From Desulfovibrio sp. (lineage in GTDB: Bacteria; Desulfobacterota; Desulfovibrionia; Desulfovibrionales; Desulfovibrionaceae), in NCBI GenBank assembly GCA_016208105.1, contig JACQYS010000009.1, positions 62,001-126,000 of the forward strand: 64,000 bases of DNA, given 5' to 3'. A program made the translations under genes and the position numbers. The notes under the pieces were generated by a model. That model was not told the origin of the DNA. It was given only the letters and a program-made list of their open reading frames with translations, and ran no database searches. How positions within the stretch are numbered: the first letter of the stretch is position 1; the number at the start of each line of letters is the position of its first letter. Of the stretch, positions 1 to 8,167 are shown piece after piece.

Positions 1-1
1 G

Positions 2-382
2 CGCCAGGCCAAGGAGACAGGGGACGACTGGGACAAGATGCGCGCCGCCTGCCTGCTTTCCGGCGAAGGCGTGGAGAGCGTGGCCCGGCAGATGCTGGCC
101 GACTACGTGGTGCAGCATAAAGCCTTAATGGAAATCATCACCACCAGCGCGGACATGAAAGCCGAAGTCAAAGTGCAGATGCTGGCTAGCCTGGCGGACA
201 GCTTCAACAAAACGGTGGCAGCCAGCAAACGCGTGCTGCCGGAAACCAGCGAGCTGGCCACGGCACTCAACGTCCTGGACCGGCTTTCCAATTTCATCCG
301 TGAGCGATTTCCCCAGCACGGCCCGGCCTTCGTGGAGGTGTTGGAGCCATTCGGCGCGGAGATCGCACGAGTGTTCGGGTAG
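2..382 (+). CDS. Mu-like small terminase subunit (DUF1804/gp27 type), 5' end outside window
   Basis: The reading frame is already open at the window edge and runs to TAG at 380-382, so the 5' end of the gene lies upstream; the ATG at 38 is probably internal. The visible part includes GDDWDKMRAA and a helical domain with GEGVESVARQMLADYV, typical of the DUF1804 family that sits directly before the large terminase in Mu-like phages. The expected role is DNA recognition for packaging. It is followed 12 bp later by the large terminase, which supports the call. Confidence 0.75.
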   Translation, partial: RQAKETGDDWDKMRAACLLSGEGVESVARQMLADYVVQHKALMEIITTSADMKAEVKVQMLASLADSFNKTVAASKRVLPETSELATALNVLDRLSNFIRERFPQHGPAFVEVLEPFGAEIARVFG

Positions 383-394
383 GGAGCCACGTGC

Positions 395-2029
395 GTGAAA
401 CTCAAGCGTAAAGACTTCCTCCTCGAACTGACCCGCATGGCCGAGGGCCTGCGCCGGACCATCGAAGCCGAGTGTGAAGGGTTCTCCCCCGATCCGGAAG
501 CCTCCAGAAAGCGCCGCAAGATCGCCATGCGCGATTTCGCCTTTTTCCGTCGCACCTACTTCCCACATTACGTCCGCTTCGGGGATTCCGTGCTCCACAC
601 CTGGCTGGACGAAACCTTGCCCGCCCTGGTGAACCACCCCGAAGGCCAGCGCCTGGCCGTGGCCGCTCCGCGCGGCGAGGCCAAGTCCACCCTGGTGTCT
701 CTCATCTTCGTGCTCTGGTGCGTGGTCACCGGGCGCAAACGCTATATCCCCTTGATCGCGGACGCCTTCGAGCAGGCCGCCGCCACCCTGCTGGAGCCTA
801 TCAAAGCAGAACTAGAAGCCAACCCGCGCCTGGCCATGGACTTCCCCGAGGCATGTGGGCCTGGCCGCCTGTGGAACGTGGGCGTGGCCATCACGGCGGG
901 TAACGTGAAGCTCCAGGCGTTCGGCTCCGGCAAGCGCATGCGCGGGCTTCGCCACGGGCCGCACCGGCCCGACCTGGTCATTTGCGACGATCTTGAGAAC
1001 GACGAGAACGTGCGCAGCCCTGAACAGCGCGACAAGCTGGAAAGCTGGCTCAAGCGCACGGTGCTGAACCTCTCCGGCGCGGGCGACACCATGGACGTGA
1101 TCCTGGTGGGCACCGTGCTGCACTACGACTCCGTGCTTGCCCGGCTCTTGGGCAACAAGCTCTGGCGCTCGCACAAGTTCAAGGCGGTGATCGAATGGCC
1201 GCACCGTCTGGACCTGTGGGACCGTTGGGAAGAGATCCTTTTGGCCGAAGGCGAGGAAGCCGCCCGAGCCTTCTATGTGGAGCGCTCCACGGCCATGGAG
1301 GAAGGGTCCGTGGTGTCCTGGCCGAGCGCCCGGCCGCTCTACAAGCTGATGCTCAAGCGCGCCCGCGATGGCCACGCCGCCTTTGACTCCGAGCAGCAGA
1401 ACGACCCTCTCGCCGGGGAAGGCGCGCCGTTTTCGGCCTGCATCACCTTCTGGGTGGAGCACCGCGACGATTGGCTCTTCTTTGGGGCCGTGGACCCTTC
1501 CCTGGGCAAGTCCGGCTCCGGGCGTGACCCCTCCGCGATCCTGGTGGGCGGCTACTCCCGTGAGCGCGCCGTGCTGGACGTGGTGGAGGCTTCCATCCGC
1601 AAGCGCGTGCCGGACCGCATCATCGAAGACGTGCTGGCTTTCCACGCGCAATACCGTTGCCTGCTTTGGGCGGTGGAGACCGTGCAGTTCCAGGAATTTC
1701 TGCGCACGGAGCTGATCCGCCGGGCAGTCGAACGCAAGCTGGTCATCCCGGCCCGTGGCGTCACCCCGATAGCGGACAAGGCCCTGCGCATCGAAGCCAT
1801 GCAACCCTATTTCGCGCAGGGTCGCATCCGCGTGCATCCCTCCCAGCGCACGCTGGTCGAGCAACTCAAACACTTCCCCAAGGCGGACCACGACGACGGG
1901 CCGGACGCGCTGGAAATGCTCTGGCAGGCCGCCACCATGGGCTTTACCGTTATGGAGTTTACCCCTGTGCCCAAAACAGGCGGGCGCGGGATGATCCGGA
2001 GGGGTCACGATGATTTCGACGATGATTGA
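395..2029 (+). CDS. Mu-like phage terminase large subunit (gp28)
   Basis: Packaging motor ATPase/nuclease that drives phage DNA into the capsid. A Walker A-like APRGEAKST lies at about residues 91-99, a Walker B DLVICDD at about 193-199, and an RNase H-like nuclease start AVDPSLGKSG near residue 360. At 544 residues it is of normal length. The start is GTG at 395, preceded by GGGAG at 382-386. Its 3' end overlaps the portal gene by 20 bp, as expected in this late operon. Confidence 0.93.
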   Translation: MKLKRKDFLLELTRMAEGLRRTIEAECEGFSPDPEASRKRRKIAMRDFAFFRRTYFPHYVRFGDSVLHTWLDETLPALVNHPEGQRLAVAAPRGEAKSTLVSLIFVLWCVVTGRKRYIPLIADAFEQAAATLLEPIKAELEANPRLAMDFPEACGPGRLWNVGVAITAGNVKLQAFGSGKRMRGLRHGPHRPDLVICDDLENDENVRSPEQRDKLESWLKRTVLNLSGAGDTMDVILVGTVLHYDSVLARLLGNKLWRSHKFKAVIEWPHRLDLWDRWEEILLAEGEEAARAFYVERSTAMEEGSVVSWPSARPLYKLMLKRARDGHAAFDSEQQNDPLAGEGAPFSACITFWVEHRDDWLFFGAVDPSLGKSGSGRDPSAILVGGYSRERAVLDVVEASIRKRVPDRIIEDVLAFHAQYRCLLWAVETVQFQEFLRTELIRRAVERKLVIPARGVTPIADKALRIEAMQPYFAQGRIRVHPSQRTLVEQLKHFPKADHDDGPDALEMLWQAATMGFTVMEFTPVPKTGGRGMIRRGHDDFDDD

Positions 2030-3617
2030 TCGGCTCACCGCCGCGTTCAAGGCCTTGAAGGGCAAGGAAGAGATGCAGACGCAAACTGCATCGGTCGCCG
2101 CATTGAGCAGGCAGTATCTCTCCAGCCTGACCGGCGGGCTCACGCTTAAGCGTTTGGAAGCTATTCTGCGCGCGGCCGACAACGGGGACATCATAGGGCA
2201 GCATGAGCTTTTCGATGAAATCGAAGGACGCGACGAACACATCCACGCCGAGCTGTCCAAACGCCGCCGTGCGCTCTTGGCAGTGCCCTGGAACATTCGT
2301 CCCGGTCGGGCCAACGACAAACGCGCTGAGGACGTGGCCGCAACCGTACGCGAGCAAGTGTCCTGCATTCCGGACTTCGAGGACGCCATTCTGGACCTGG
2401 CCAGCGGCATCGGCCACGGCTATTCCTGCTCGGAGTTTGAATGGGGCATGGACGGGAAAACCCACTTGCCACTAGCCTTGCACCACCGGCCCCAGTCCAT
2501 GTTCCAGTTGGCCCCGGACTTCCTCACGCTTCGCCTGCGCGACAACACCCCCGAAGGGCAAGAGTTGTGGTCCTGTGGCTGGATCATCCACCGCCACGCC
2601 TCCATGTCCGGCTGGTTCCCCCGCCGGGGCTTGTTCCGGGTGCTGGTGTGGACCTATCTGCTCAAACAGTACGCCCGAAGCGATTTCGCCGAGTTCCTGG
2701 AAATTCATGGCCTGCCGCTTCGCGTTGGCAAATATCCTTCCATGGCCAGCGACGTGGAGAAGAAGGCATTGCTCCAGGCTCTAACGGCCATCGGACACGA
2801 CGCGGCCGGGGCTATCCCGGACGGCATGTTGATAGAATTCCATGAGGCCGCGCGTGGCTCCGAAGCTCCCTTCACTGCCATGCACGACATCTGCGAGAAG
2901 GGCCAAAGCAAGGCCATACTCGGCTCCACGCTCACCACGGACACGCAGGGCGTGGGTAGCCAAGCCCTGGGGGAAATCCACAACGAAGTGCGCCTGGACA
3001 TCCTGGCCAGCGACGCCCGCCAGATTGCCGGGACCCTCACTCGTCAGCTGTGCGCCCCGCTGGCCTACTTGAACGAAGGAGTCACGGACGCAGCCCTGAT
3101 GCCGGTCTTCGAGTTCGACTGCAACCGGCCGGAGGATTTGAAAAAACTGGCCGACTCCATTCCCAAGCTGGTGGACGTGATGGACATCCCGGCATCCTGG
3201 GCGCACCGGCGCGCGGGTATTCCCATGCCTGAGGACGGCGAGCCGGTGCTCAAGCGCAAGAGCCAAGCCAAGATGCAGGAAACCAAAGGCGCACCTGGAG
3301 CGAATGCGCAAGGTGGCCGGGAGGGAACGACGGCCGTCGTGGGCTTATCCTCCGAGGGCGCGGGCCTCTTCCCCGATCAAGACGCGGTGGACTCGTCCAC
3401 GGTGCCAAACGCCACACTCACGGCCTTGGCCAGAGACCTGCTGGAGCCGATCATCACCGAGGCTAAGGACGCGGGGCCGGAGGTGCTGCTTGGCAAGCTG
3501 GCCGAGCTGTACCCCAAGATGGACACTTCGGGGCTGGAAGAGCTTTGCGCGCGGGTGCTGTTCGTGGGCGAGCTGTGGGGGCGCTTGAGTGTGCAGACGG
3601 AGAGCGGTGACGGCTGA
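2010..3617 (+). CDS. Mu-like portal protein (gp29, DUF935)
   Basis: Forms the portal ring at the capsid vertex. The 535-residue protein has the DUF935 pattern: an N-terminal SRQYLSSLTGGLTLKRLEAIL, then DNGDIIGQHELFDEIEGRD with KRRRALLAVPW, and a central WSCGWIIHRH region. The order terminase-portal-gp30 is the Mu order. The gene begins inside the end of the terminase gene, and its stop overlaps the next start as TGATG at 3615-3619, so translation is probably coupled along the block. Confidence 0.93.
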   Translation: MISTMIDRLTAAFKALKGKEEMQTQTASVAALSRQYLSSLTGGLTLKRLEAILRAADNGDIIGQHELFDEIEGRDEHIHAELSKRRRALLAVPWNIRPGRANDKRAEDVAATVREQVSCIPDFEDAILDLASGIGHGYSCSEFEWGMDGKTHLPLALHHRPQSMFQLAPDFLTLRLRDNTPEGQELWSCGWIIHRHASMSGWFPRRGLFRVLVWTYLLKQYARSDFAEFLEIHGLPLRVGKYPSMASDVEKKALLQALTAIGHDAAGAIPDGMLIEFHEAARGSEAPFTAMHDICEKGQSKAILGSTLTTDTQGVGSQALGEIHNEVRLDILASDARQIAGTLTRQLCAPLAYLNEGVTDAALMPVFEFDCNRPEDLKKLADSIPKLVDVMDIPASWAHRRAGIPMPEDGEPVLKRKSQAKMQETKGAPGANAQGGREGTTAVVGLSSEGAGLFPDQDAVDSSTVPNATLTALARDLLEPIITEAKDAGPEVLLGKLAELYPKMDTSGLEELCARVLFVGELWGRLSVQTESGDG

Positions 3618-4861
3618 TGCCTCAGCCCGTGAACCTTTCCTTCGCCATGGGCCTGCCGCCCAAGGATGCCGTTAGCTATTTCGAGTCCAAGGGCTACCAG
3701 ATCACCTTCGACTGGAAAGAGATGGACCAAGCCGCCCATGCCCAGGCCTTCACCGTGGCCAAGTGCGCTCAACTGGATATCCTCAAAGACATACGGGAAG
3801 CCTGCGCCGACTCTCTGAAAGAGGGAAAGACTGAAGCCTGGTTCCAGAAGCACCTGGAGCCCAAACTGCGCGAGAAGGGCTGGTGGGGCAAACAGCCCAT
3901 GGTGGACCCGCGCACCGGCGAGGAGCGCCGCGTCCAGCTCGGCAGCCCGGCCCGTCTTGGCCTGATATACCGCCAGAACATGCAGAGCGCCTTCATGGCC
4001 GGACGCTACAAGCAAATGCTGGAGAACGCGGACGCCCGGCCCTGGTGGCAGTACGTGGCCATCCTGGACGGCAAGACCCGTCCCGCCCACAAGATTTTGA
4101 ACGGCCGCACCTTCCGGTACGATGATCCTTTCTGGTCCAGCCACTACCCTCCAAACGGCTTCAATTGCCGGTGCCGCGTCCGGGCGCTCTCGGACAGCCG
4201 CCTGGACGCGGAACAGGTGCAGCCGGAGTCCGGCGTGGGCAACATGGTCACGGAAGAGGTGACCACGGTGGACAGCTCTACCAGGCAGGAAGTCCGCCGC
4301 ACCGTCACCGGCTACAAGGTGCCGGAAACTGGCTACACCGTGTTCACGGACGTTGGCTTTTCCTCCAATACCGGCGCGAGCTGGATCGGGCAGCAGCTTG
4401 AGGACGTGGTGCGCAAGATAGAAGCCGCCCCGCCGGAGATCGCCCGCCAGGCTGTGCGGGACATGACGCATGGGCCGCTGCTCCCGGCCTGGTTGGAGAA
4501 GCCTGTGGGTAATTTCCCGCTGGTGGTGGTGCCCGAGGAAGACGCAGCGCTCATCGGAGCCAAGTGCCAGGTGGGGCGCTTGTCGCAGCAGACCATGGGG
4601 AAACAGGCCAAGAGCCACCCAGAGCTTGGCCCGGCGGACTACCGCCTAGCGCAGGAAGCCGTAGACCATGGGGAGCGGATGCTAGAGAGCACCCGGAAGC
4701 TGGATTACGTGCTGGACCAGCCGAACGGCGTGTTGGTGGTGGTGAAGGCCGCCTCCGATGGCGGCGAGCTGTACGTGCAAAGCTTAGTTCGGTTGAGCGG
4801 AGACGACGCCAAGCGGGAGCGGGAACTCAGGAGGCTGAAAAAACGGAGCGCCCGGCAGTAA
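3617..4861 (+). CDS. Mu F-like head morphogenesis protein (gp30) with C-terminal nuclease-like domain
   Basis: Minor head protein. Residues about 1-200 are the Mu F/SPP1 gp7-like domain; its hallmark is HYPPNGFNCRCRVRAL, preceded by RPAHKILNGRTFRYDD. The last ~100 residues (including DYVLDQPNGVLVVVKA and ELYVQSLVRL) resemble the PBECR2 domain, a barnase/EndoU/ColicinE5/RelE-like nuclease class found fused to phage head proteins. The first assignment is strong; the nuclease domain is from memory of the family and less certain. The start overlaps the portal stop. Confidence 0.9.
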   Translation: MPQPVNLSFAMGLPPKDAVSYFESKGYQITFDWKEMDQAAHAQAFTVAKCAQLDILKDIREACADSLKEGKTEAWFQKHLEPKLREKGWWGKQPMVDPRTGEERRVQLGSPARLGLIYRQNMQSAFMAGRYKQMLENADARPWWQYVAILDGKTRPAHKILNGRTFRYDDPFWSSHYPPNGFNCRCRVRALSDSRLDAEQVQPESGVGNMVTEEVTTVDSSTRQEVRRTVTGYKVPETGYTVFTDVGFSSNTGASWIGQQLEDVVRKIEAAPPEIARQAVRDMTHGPLLPAWLEKPVGNFPLVVVPEEDAALIGAKCQVGRLSQQTMGKQAKSHPELGPADYRLAQEAVDHGERMLESTRKLDYVLDQPNGVLVVVKAASDGGELYVQSLVRLSGDDAKRERELRRLKKRSARQ

Positions 4862-4871
4862 GTCGGGCGCT
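4847..4871 (+). terminator. GC-rich hairpin spanning the gp30 stop codon
   Basis: An 8-bp perfect stem AGCGCCCG (4847-4854) / CGGGCGCT (4864-4871) with a 9-nt loop containing the TAA stop. There is no T tract, so it may be a weak or attenuating terminator, or an RNA-stability element between the head gene and gpG. Bases 4872-4997 contain no gene that I can support. Confidence 0.35.
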
Positions 4872-4997
4872 GGCGTTTGGTGGATGGCGAGGCCTCCCAC
4901 CCGCTTTCGCGGAAACCTCGCATGGTGCTCCAGGCTGAGTGCCCAGGCTACGGCAGGGAGAGTATCACCGTGTCGCATCCACTAAAGGAATATAAGC

Positions 4998-5477
4998 ATG
5001 ATCCAGATCGAAGTAAACATCTCAGGGGTGGCAGCCATCCTGTCCCGAATCGTCACCCTGGGTGCGAACATGACGCCTATATCTCGTGCCCTGGCGGGAG
5101 TGCTGGCGGACATCCCCGAGCGGGCCTTCGCTGAACAACGCGACCCGGCCACGGGCGCGCCCTGGGCTCCACTCTCGCCGGTTACGGTGAACAAGAGGGG
5201 AAGTGCAACACCTATTCTCCAGATGAGCGGGCACTTGGCCAGCTCCATCCAGACCGAACACGGGCCAGACTTCGCCCGCGTGACAACGAACGTCCCCTAT
5301 GCCCCCACGCATCAGTTTGGAGCCAAGAAGGGGCAGTATGGAAGGACGAAGCGCGGCGCGTCGATTCCGTGGGGGGACATACCTGGCAGGCCGTTCTTCG
5401 GCGTCGGCCCGGCTGACGAAGCCGAAATCGAACAGGTGGCCCGTGAACACCTCCAGCGCGAACTCGGTGGTCCGTGA
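4998..5477 (+). CDS. Mu gpG-like virion morphogenesis protein
   Basis: A 159-residue protein of the phage virion morphogenesis (gpG/tail completion) family. Supporting features are FAEQRDPATGAPWAPLSP, the LQMSGHLASSIQ stretch and VPYAPTHQFGAKKG near the middle, then IPGRPFFGVGPADEAEI at the C-terminus. It is thought to act in head-tail joining or particle maturation. It lies in the Mu position after gp30, but protease I, which normally follows, is displaced about 1.5 kb by an AT-rich insertion. Confidence 0.88.
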   Translation: MIQIEVNISGVAAILSRIVTLGANMTPISRALAGVLADIPERAFAEQRDPATGAPWAPLSPVTVNKRGSATPILQMSGHLASSIQTEHGPDFARVTTNVPYAPTHQFGAKKGQYGRTKRGASIPWGDIPGRPFFGVGPADEAEIEQVAREHLQRELGGP

Positions 5478-5494
5478 TGCAGCCAAAGGCTGCA
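5478..5494 (+). terminator. Hairpin directly after the gpG stop
   Basis: Perfect 7-bp stem TGCAGCC (5478-5484) / GGCTGCA (5488-5494) with loop AAA, beginning at the base after the gpG TGA. No T run follows. It marks the left edge of the AT-rich cargo block and could end phage transcription or insulate the cargo. Confidence 0.4.
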
Positions 5495-5615
5495 CGAATA
5501 ATTCTAACGGGACACTAACGGTCAATATGCCGGTTTGTGCGAAACAATCTTGTGCAAAAAAAGCGGTAGGTATAGAGTAGGGATAAAATTCTCACTATTC
5601 TCTGGGGAGGCTGCC

Positions 5616-6491
5616 GTGCCAAGAATGACTTTTAGGCTTTACGCGGTTGAGTGTAACAATGCGAGTGTAACTTTCGGCCAAGCTCTTGAGCATATATTCC
5701 GTGAGCTACCTGAGAATAGAATACAAAATGTTGGTGAACACGAAGGCTTTTTGTTTGACATCCGCAGCATATTGCAAATCCAAACATACCTTTTCTCGAA
5801 GCTAAGGATGGATGATTTGCCTTCAGCAACAAGTCGCCTTGGTGTCAGAACCCCGTTGAATCTTGCAGCTGACCAAGGCTTAGGTGAAGAAATGGCTATG
5901 GGCTATGATGCCGGACTGGGCGTTGTTTCTATACAAGCAAGCGGTTATTCGTTTCGTCCCAGTAGAATTGCACAATATATAAACACATTCTTTCCTGATA
6001 TAGAAGCTCGTTTCTTACCAATTATTTCTCCTGATATTGTACAACGATTTCGTAGGATGTCTATCCTGAGGAAACTTTCGTTCCGCATAGCAAGCACAAC
6101 AAATTTGGATTTTCTACAGCAGAGTGGCTTGAGCGCTGCTGAACGAAATGCCTTGCAAGAGTTCCTGCTGGCTCCACACCTTGATATAACTTTAAGTGTT
6201 GGGAACGGTAGGCGAGACATTGGCCTCGTTGACAGAGTAAAGCATTTTGCATCTGTATTAAGCCATGCCGCATGGGGTAGAGGCGAAGAAGGCATTGAAC
6301 GTCTTGTTGTTACTGGGAAGGATGATGAATTTTCGAAGTCAGATACTATTGATCTTCTAGAAAATCAAGTTCAGTACGTAGCAGATGTTCAAAGTCAAGG
6401 AAGATCAATTGACATAGATCATTTATGTCGCACTGCTGCTGCTGCGATTAACGACAATCGACAAGTGTTGAGACAAAGAAATGTCACATAG
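5616..6491 (+). CDS. AT-rich prophage cargo protein of unknown function (first gene of a two-gene module)
   Basis: I do not recognise this 291-residue protein with certainty. The start is GTG 5616, chosen because GGGGAGG (5604-5610) lies 5 bases upstream; longer forms have no ribosome site. It has no signal peptide or clear membrane segment and looks cytosolic, with an N-terminal alpha/beta region (MTFRLYAVECNN) and a helical C-terminus. Base composition is clearly more AT-rich than the flanking phage genes, so it was acquired separately. It overlaps the next gene by 11 bp, so the two products probably act together. A prophage exclusion or anti-phage role is inference from position only. Confidence 0.75.
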   Translation: MPRMTFRLYAVECNNASVTFGQALEHIFRELPENRIQNVGEHEGFLFDIRSILQIQTYLFSKLRMDDLPSATSRLGVRTPLNLAADQGLGEEMAMGYDAGLGVVSIQASGYSFRPSRIAQYINTFFPDIEARFLPIISPDIVQRFRRMSILRKLSFRIASTTNLDFLQQSGLSAAERNALQEFLLAPHLDITLSVGNGRRDIGLVDRVKHFASVLSHAAWGRGEEGIERLVVTGKDDEFSKSDTIDLLENQVQYVADVQSQGRSIDIDHLCRTAAAAINDNRQVLRQRNVT

Positions 6492-6927
6492 TAAAGAGTA
6501 CTATTTTGAGAGGTTTATTCCAGAAGCCTGCTTCATTATTGTTTTAACTCTCACATATATTTACTCAGACATCATACCTGTAAATACAAAGGACCTTTCC
6601 GGATCATTTGCGGCCATATTTGCTGTCTTTGTTGGCTTTATAACGACATCTATTTCTATTTTTTTCTCGGCACAAGACAAGCAGTTTATCAAAAGTATGA
6701 AGAGCTCTGGGTCATTCGCAATGATTGTCAGTTATCACCATATGGCAATCATGTGGTGTTCAGTTGCTGTTGTTGCGTCTCTTGTGTGCACTGTTTTTTG
6801 TGATAACTGTTCCAACAACAATTTTGTAACTGCAATAAAAGGTGTAATGTTCTCAACAAGCTTTGCAGCATTTGTTTCTATGGTTCGCGTTGGATATTTC
6901 TACAAAAAAATTATTCTAAGAAATTGA
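6481..6927 (+). CDS. Small multi-pass membrane protein, partner of the preceding cargo gene
   Basis: A 148-residue, AT-rich gene with about four hydrophobic segments: residues ~12-30 (ACFIIVLTLTYIYSDI), ~38-60 (FAAIFAVFVGFITTSISIFF), ~78-100 and ~113-133. No good ribosome site precedes ATG 6481, which lies inside the end of the upstream gene, so translation is probably coupled. A cytosolic protein paired with a small membrane protein is a layout shared by several superinfection-exclusion and abortive-infection systems; that function is inference. Confidence 0.75.
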   Translation: MSHSKEYYFERFIPEACFIIVLTLTYIYSDIIPVNTKDLSGSFAAIFAVFVGFITTSISIFFSAQDKQFIKSMKSSGSFAMIVSYHHMAIMWCSVAVVASLVCTVFCDNCSNNNFVTAIKGVMFSTSFAAFVSMVRVGYFYKKIILRN

Positions 6928-6965
6928 CCTGCTACTGAAGTCCTTCACCTATCGCACATAGCCCG

Positions 6966-6988
6966 CCGCCACTAGCGTGGCGGGCATG
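6966..6988 (+). repeat. Cargo-boundary hairpin motif, copy 1
   Basis: Stem CCGCCAC (6966-6972), loop TAGC, stem GTGGCGG (6977-6983), then GCATG. The same 23-base element recurs at 15611-15633 with only two loop differences. Both copies lie at the downstream edge of an AT-rich block and carry the start codon of the next phage gene. It may be a terminator for the cargo, a start-site control hairpin or a recombination scar. Confidence 0.7.
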
Positions 6989-8167
6989 CGCAACGCGAAT
7001 CCCACCCCACATAAGGCCACGGCCATAGCAGCCTTGGTCGTACAGTTGGCCACGGACGCCCCTGGTCTGCCCGAGGGCTGCAACGTCCAGCTTTTTCCGG
7101 ACGGCGAGTTCGCGGCCCGCGATGGTCGTCCCGCCTCCGTGAAGAACTGCGAGGCCGCCGCCTGGCGCATGGACGGGGACATTGCCGCCGCGCTTATCGC
7201 ACAGGTTGAGTCCCGCGAGACCCCGCTTTTCATAGACTACGAACACCACACCCTCACCGCCAAAGAAGGCGGGCACAAGGCCGTGGCCGCCGGGTGGGTC
7301 GAATCCCTTGCTTACGTGCCCACCCAAGGTCTTTTCGCAAAGGTCGCCTGGACCGACACCGCCCGCCAACACATCCAGGCCGACGAATACCGCTTCATCA
7401 GCCCGCTTTTCGGCTTCGACCTCAAAACCGGAGCCATCCGCACCCTCATTAACGCAGCCCTTACGAACAACCCGGCGCTGGACGGCATGGCCGCCGTGGC
7501 CGCCGCGTTGAAAACCAACCTTACGGAGGAAGACATGAATCCCAAGGACTCTAAAGGCCAGGAAGCTCTCAGCGAGGACCTGGCGGAGCGTCTGCGCTGG
7601 ATGCTCAACCTGCCCGTGACCGCCACGGCGCAGGAAATCATCGCCGAGTTGGACAAGGTGAAGACCCAGTTGGGCGGTGAGGCAGCCGCATCCACCGGCG
7701 TGGACCTGGTGGCCATCCTTCAAACCAAGGATTCCCAGATCACCGCCCTGACCGCCCAAGCGAGCCAGCCCGATCCGATCAAGTTCGCTCCGGTGAGCGC
7801 CTTGGAGGCCCTCACCCAGGACAACGCCACCCTCAAGGCCAGAGTGGCCGAGCTGGAGCAACAGAACGGCACGGCGGCCTTGTCCGCCCAGATCGAAGCC
7901 GCCCTAGCGGACGGCCGCCTCAACAAGGGCCTGGAGGGCTGGATTAAGGACCTGGCCAAGGCCAACCCCGAGCAAGCCCAGGCCTACCTGGAGAAAGCCG
8001 CGCCCATCGCCGCGCTCTCCAGCATGCAGACCAACAACCAAGGCACACCTCCCACCCCGTCCGCGCCGGGCAGCGGCGTTGCCGCCCTGTCGGCCGAGGA
8101 AAAGGAGGCCGCACGCCTGCAAGGCAAAACCGACGAAGAATACCTCGCCTGCAAGGAGGGCAAGTAA
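6986..8167 (+). CDS. Mu-like prohead protease I / scaffold Z protein
   Basis: The N-terminal half is the Mu gpI-type capsid maturation protease, with IDYEHHTLTAKEGG and YRFISPLFGFD; the C-terminal half is a coiled, Gln/Ala/Glu-rich scaffold. I used ATG 6986; GTG 6977 in the same frame lies inside the hairpin stem. Neither has a clear Shine-Dalgarno site. A second, well-formed start exists inside the gene at 7535. In Mu, I and Z share the same 3' end, and this gene follows that plan. Confidence 0.88.
   Translation: MRNANPTPHKATAIAALVVQLATDAPGLPEGCNVQLFPDGEFAARDGRPASVKNCEAAAWRMDGDIAAALIAQVESRETPLFIDYEHHTLTAKEGGHKAVAAGWVESLAYVPTQGLFAKVAWTDTARQHIQADEYRFISPLFGFDLKTGAIRTLINAALTNNPALDGMAAVAAALKTNLTEEDMNPKDSKGQEALSEDLAERLRWMLNLPVTATAQEIIAELDKVKTQLGGEAAASTGVDLVAILQTKDSQITALTAQASQPDPIKFAPVSALEALTQDNATLKARVAELEQQNGTAALSAQIEAALADGRLNKGLEGWIKDLAKANPEQAQAYLEKAAPIAALSSMQTNNQGTPPTPSAPGSGVAALSAEEKEAARLQGKTDEEYLACKEGK
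7535..8167 (+). CDS. Probable internally initiated scaffold protein (gpZ-like)
   Basis: In frame with the protease gene, ATG 7535 is preceded by GGAGGA at 7525-7530 with 4-base spacing, far better than the ribosome site of the full-length product. The product would begin MNPKDSKGQ and be about 210 residues, containing the coiled-coil scaffold region but not the protease domain. This matches the nested I/Z arrangement known in Mu and the scaffold genes of other tailed phages. It is an overlapping gene product, not a separate locus. Confidence 0.65.
   Translation: MNPKDSKGQEALSEDLAERLRWMLNLPVTATAQEIIAELDKVKTQLGGEAAASTGVDLVAILQTKDSQITALTAQASQPDPIKFAPVSALEALTQDNATLKARVAELEQQNGTAALSAQIEAALADGRLNKGLEGWIKDLAKANPEQAQAYLEKAAPIAALSSMQTNNQGTPPTPSAPGSGVAALSAEEKEAARLQGKTDEEYLACKEGK

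Noticed and set aside
812-2410. 532-codon minus-strand open frame over the terminase and portal genes
   Set aside because: High-GC shadow frame; no ribosome site or recognisable motif, and the plus-strand terminase and portal are certain.
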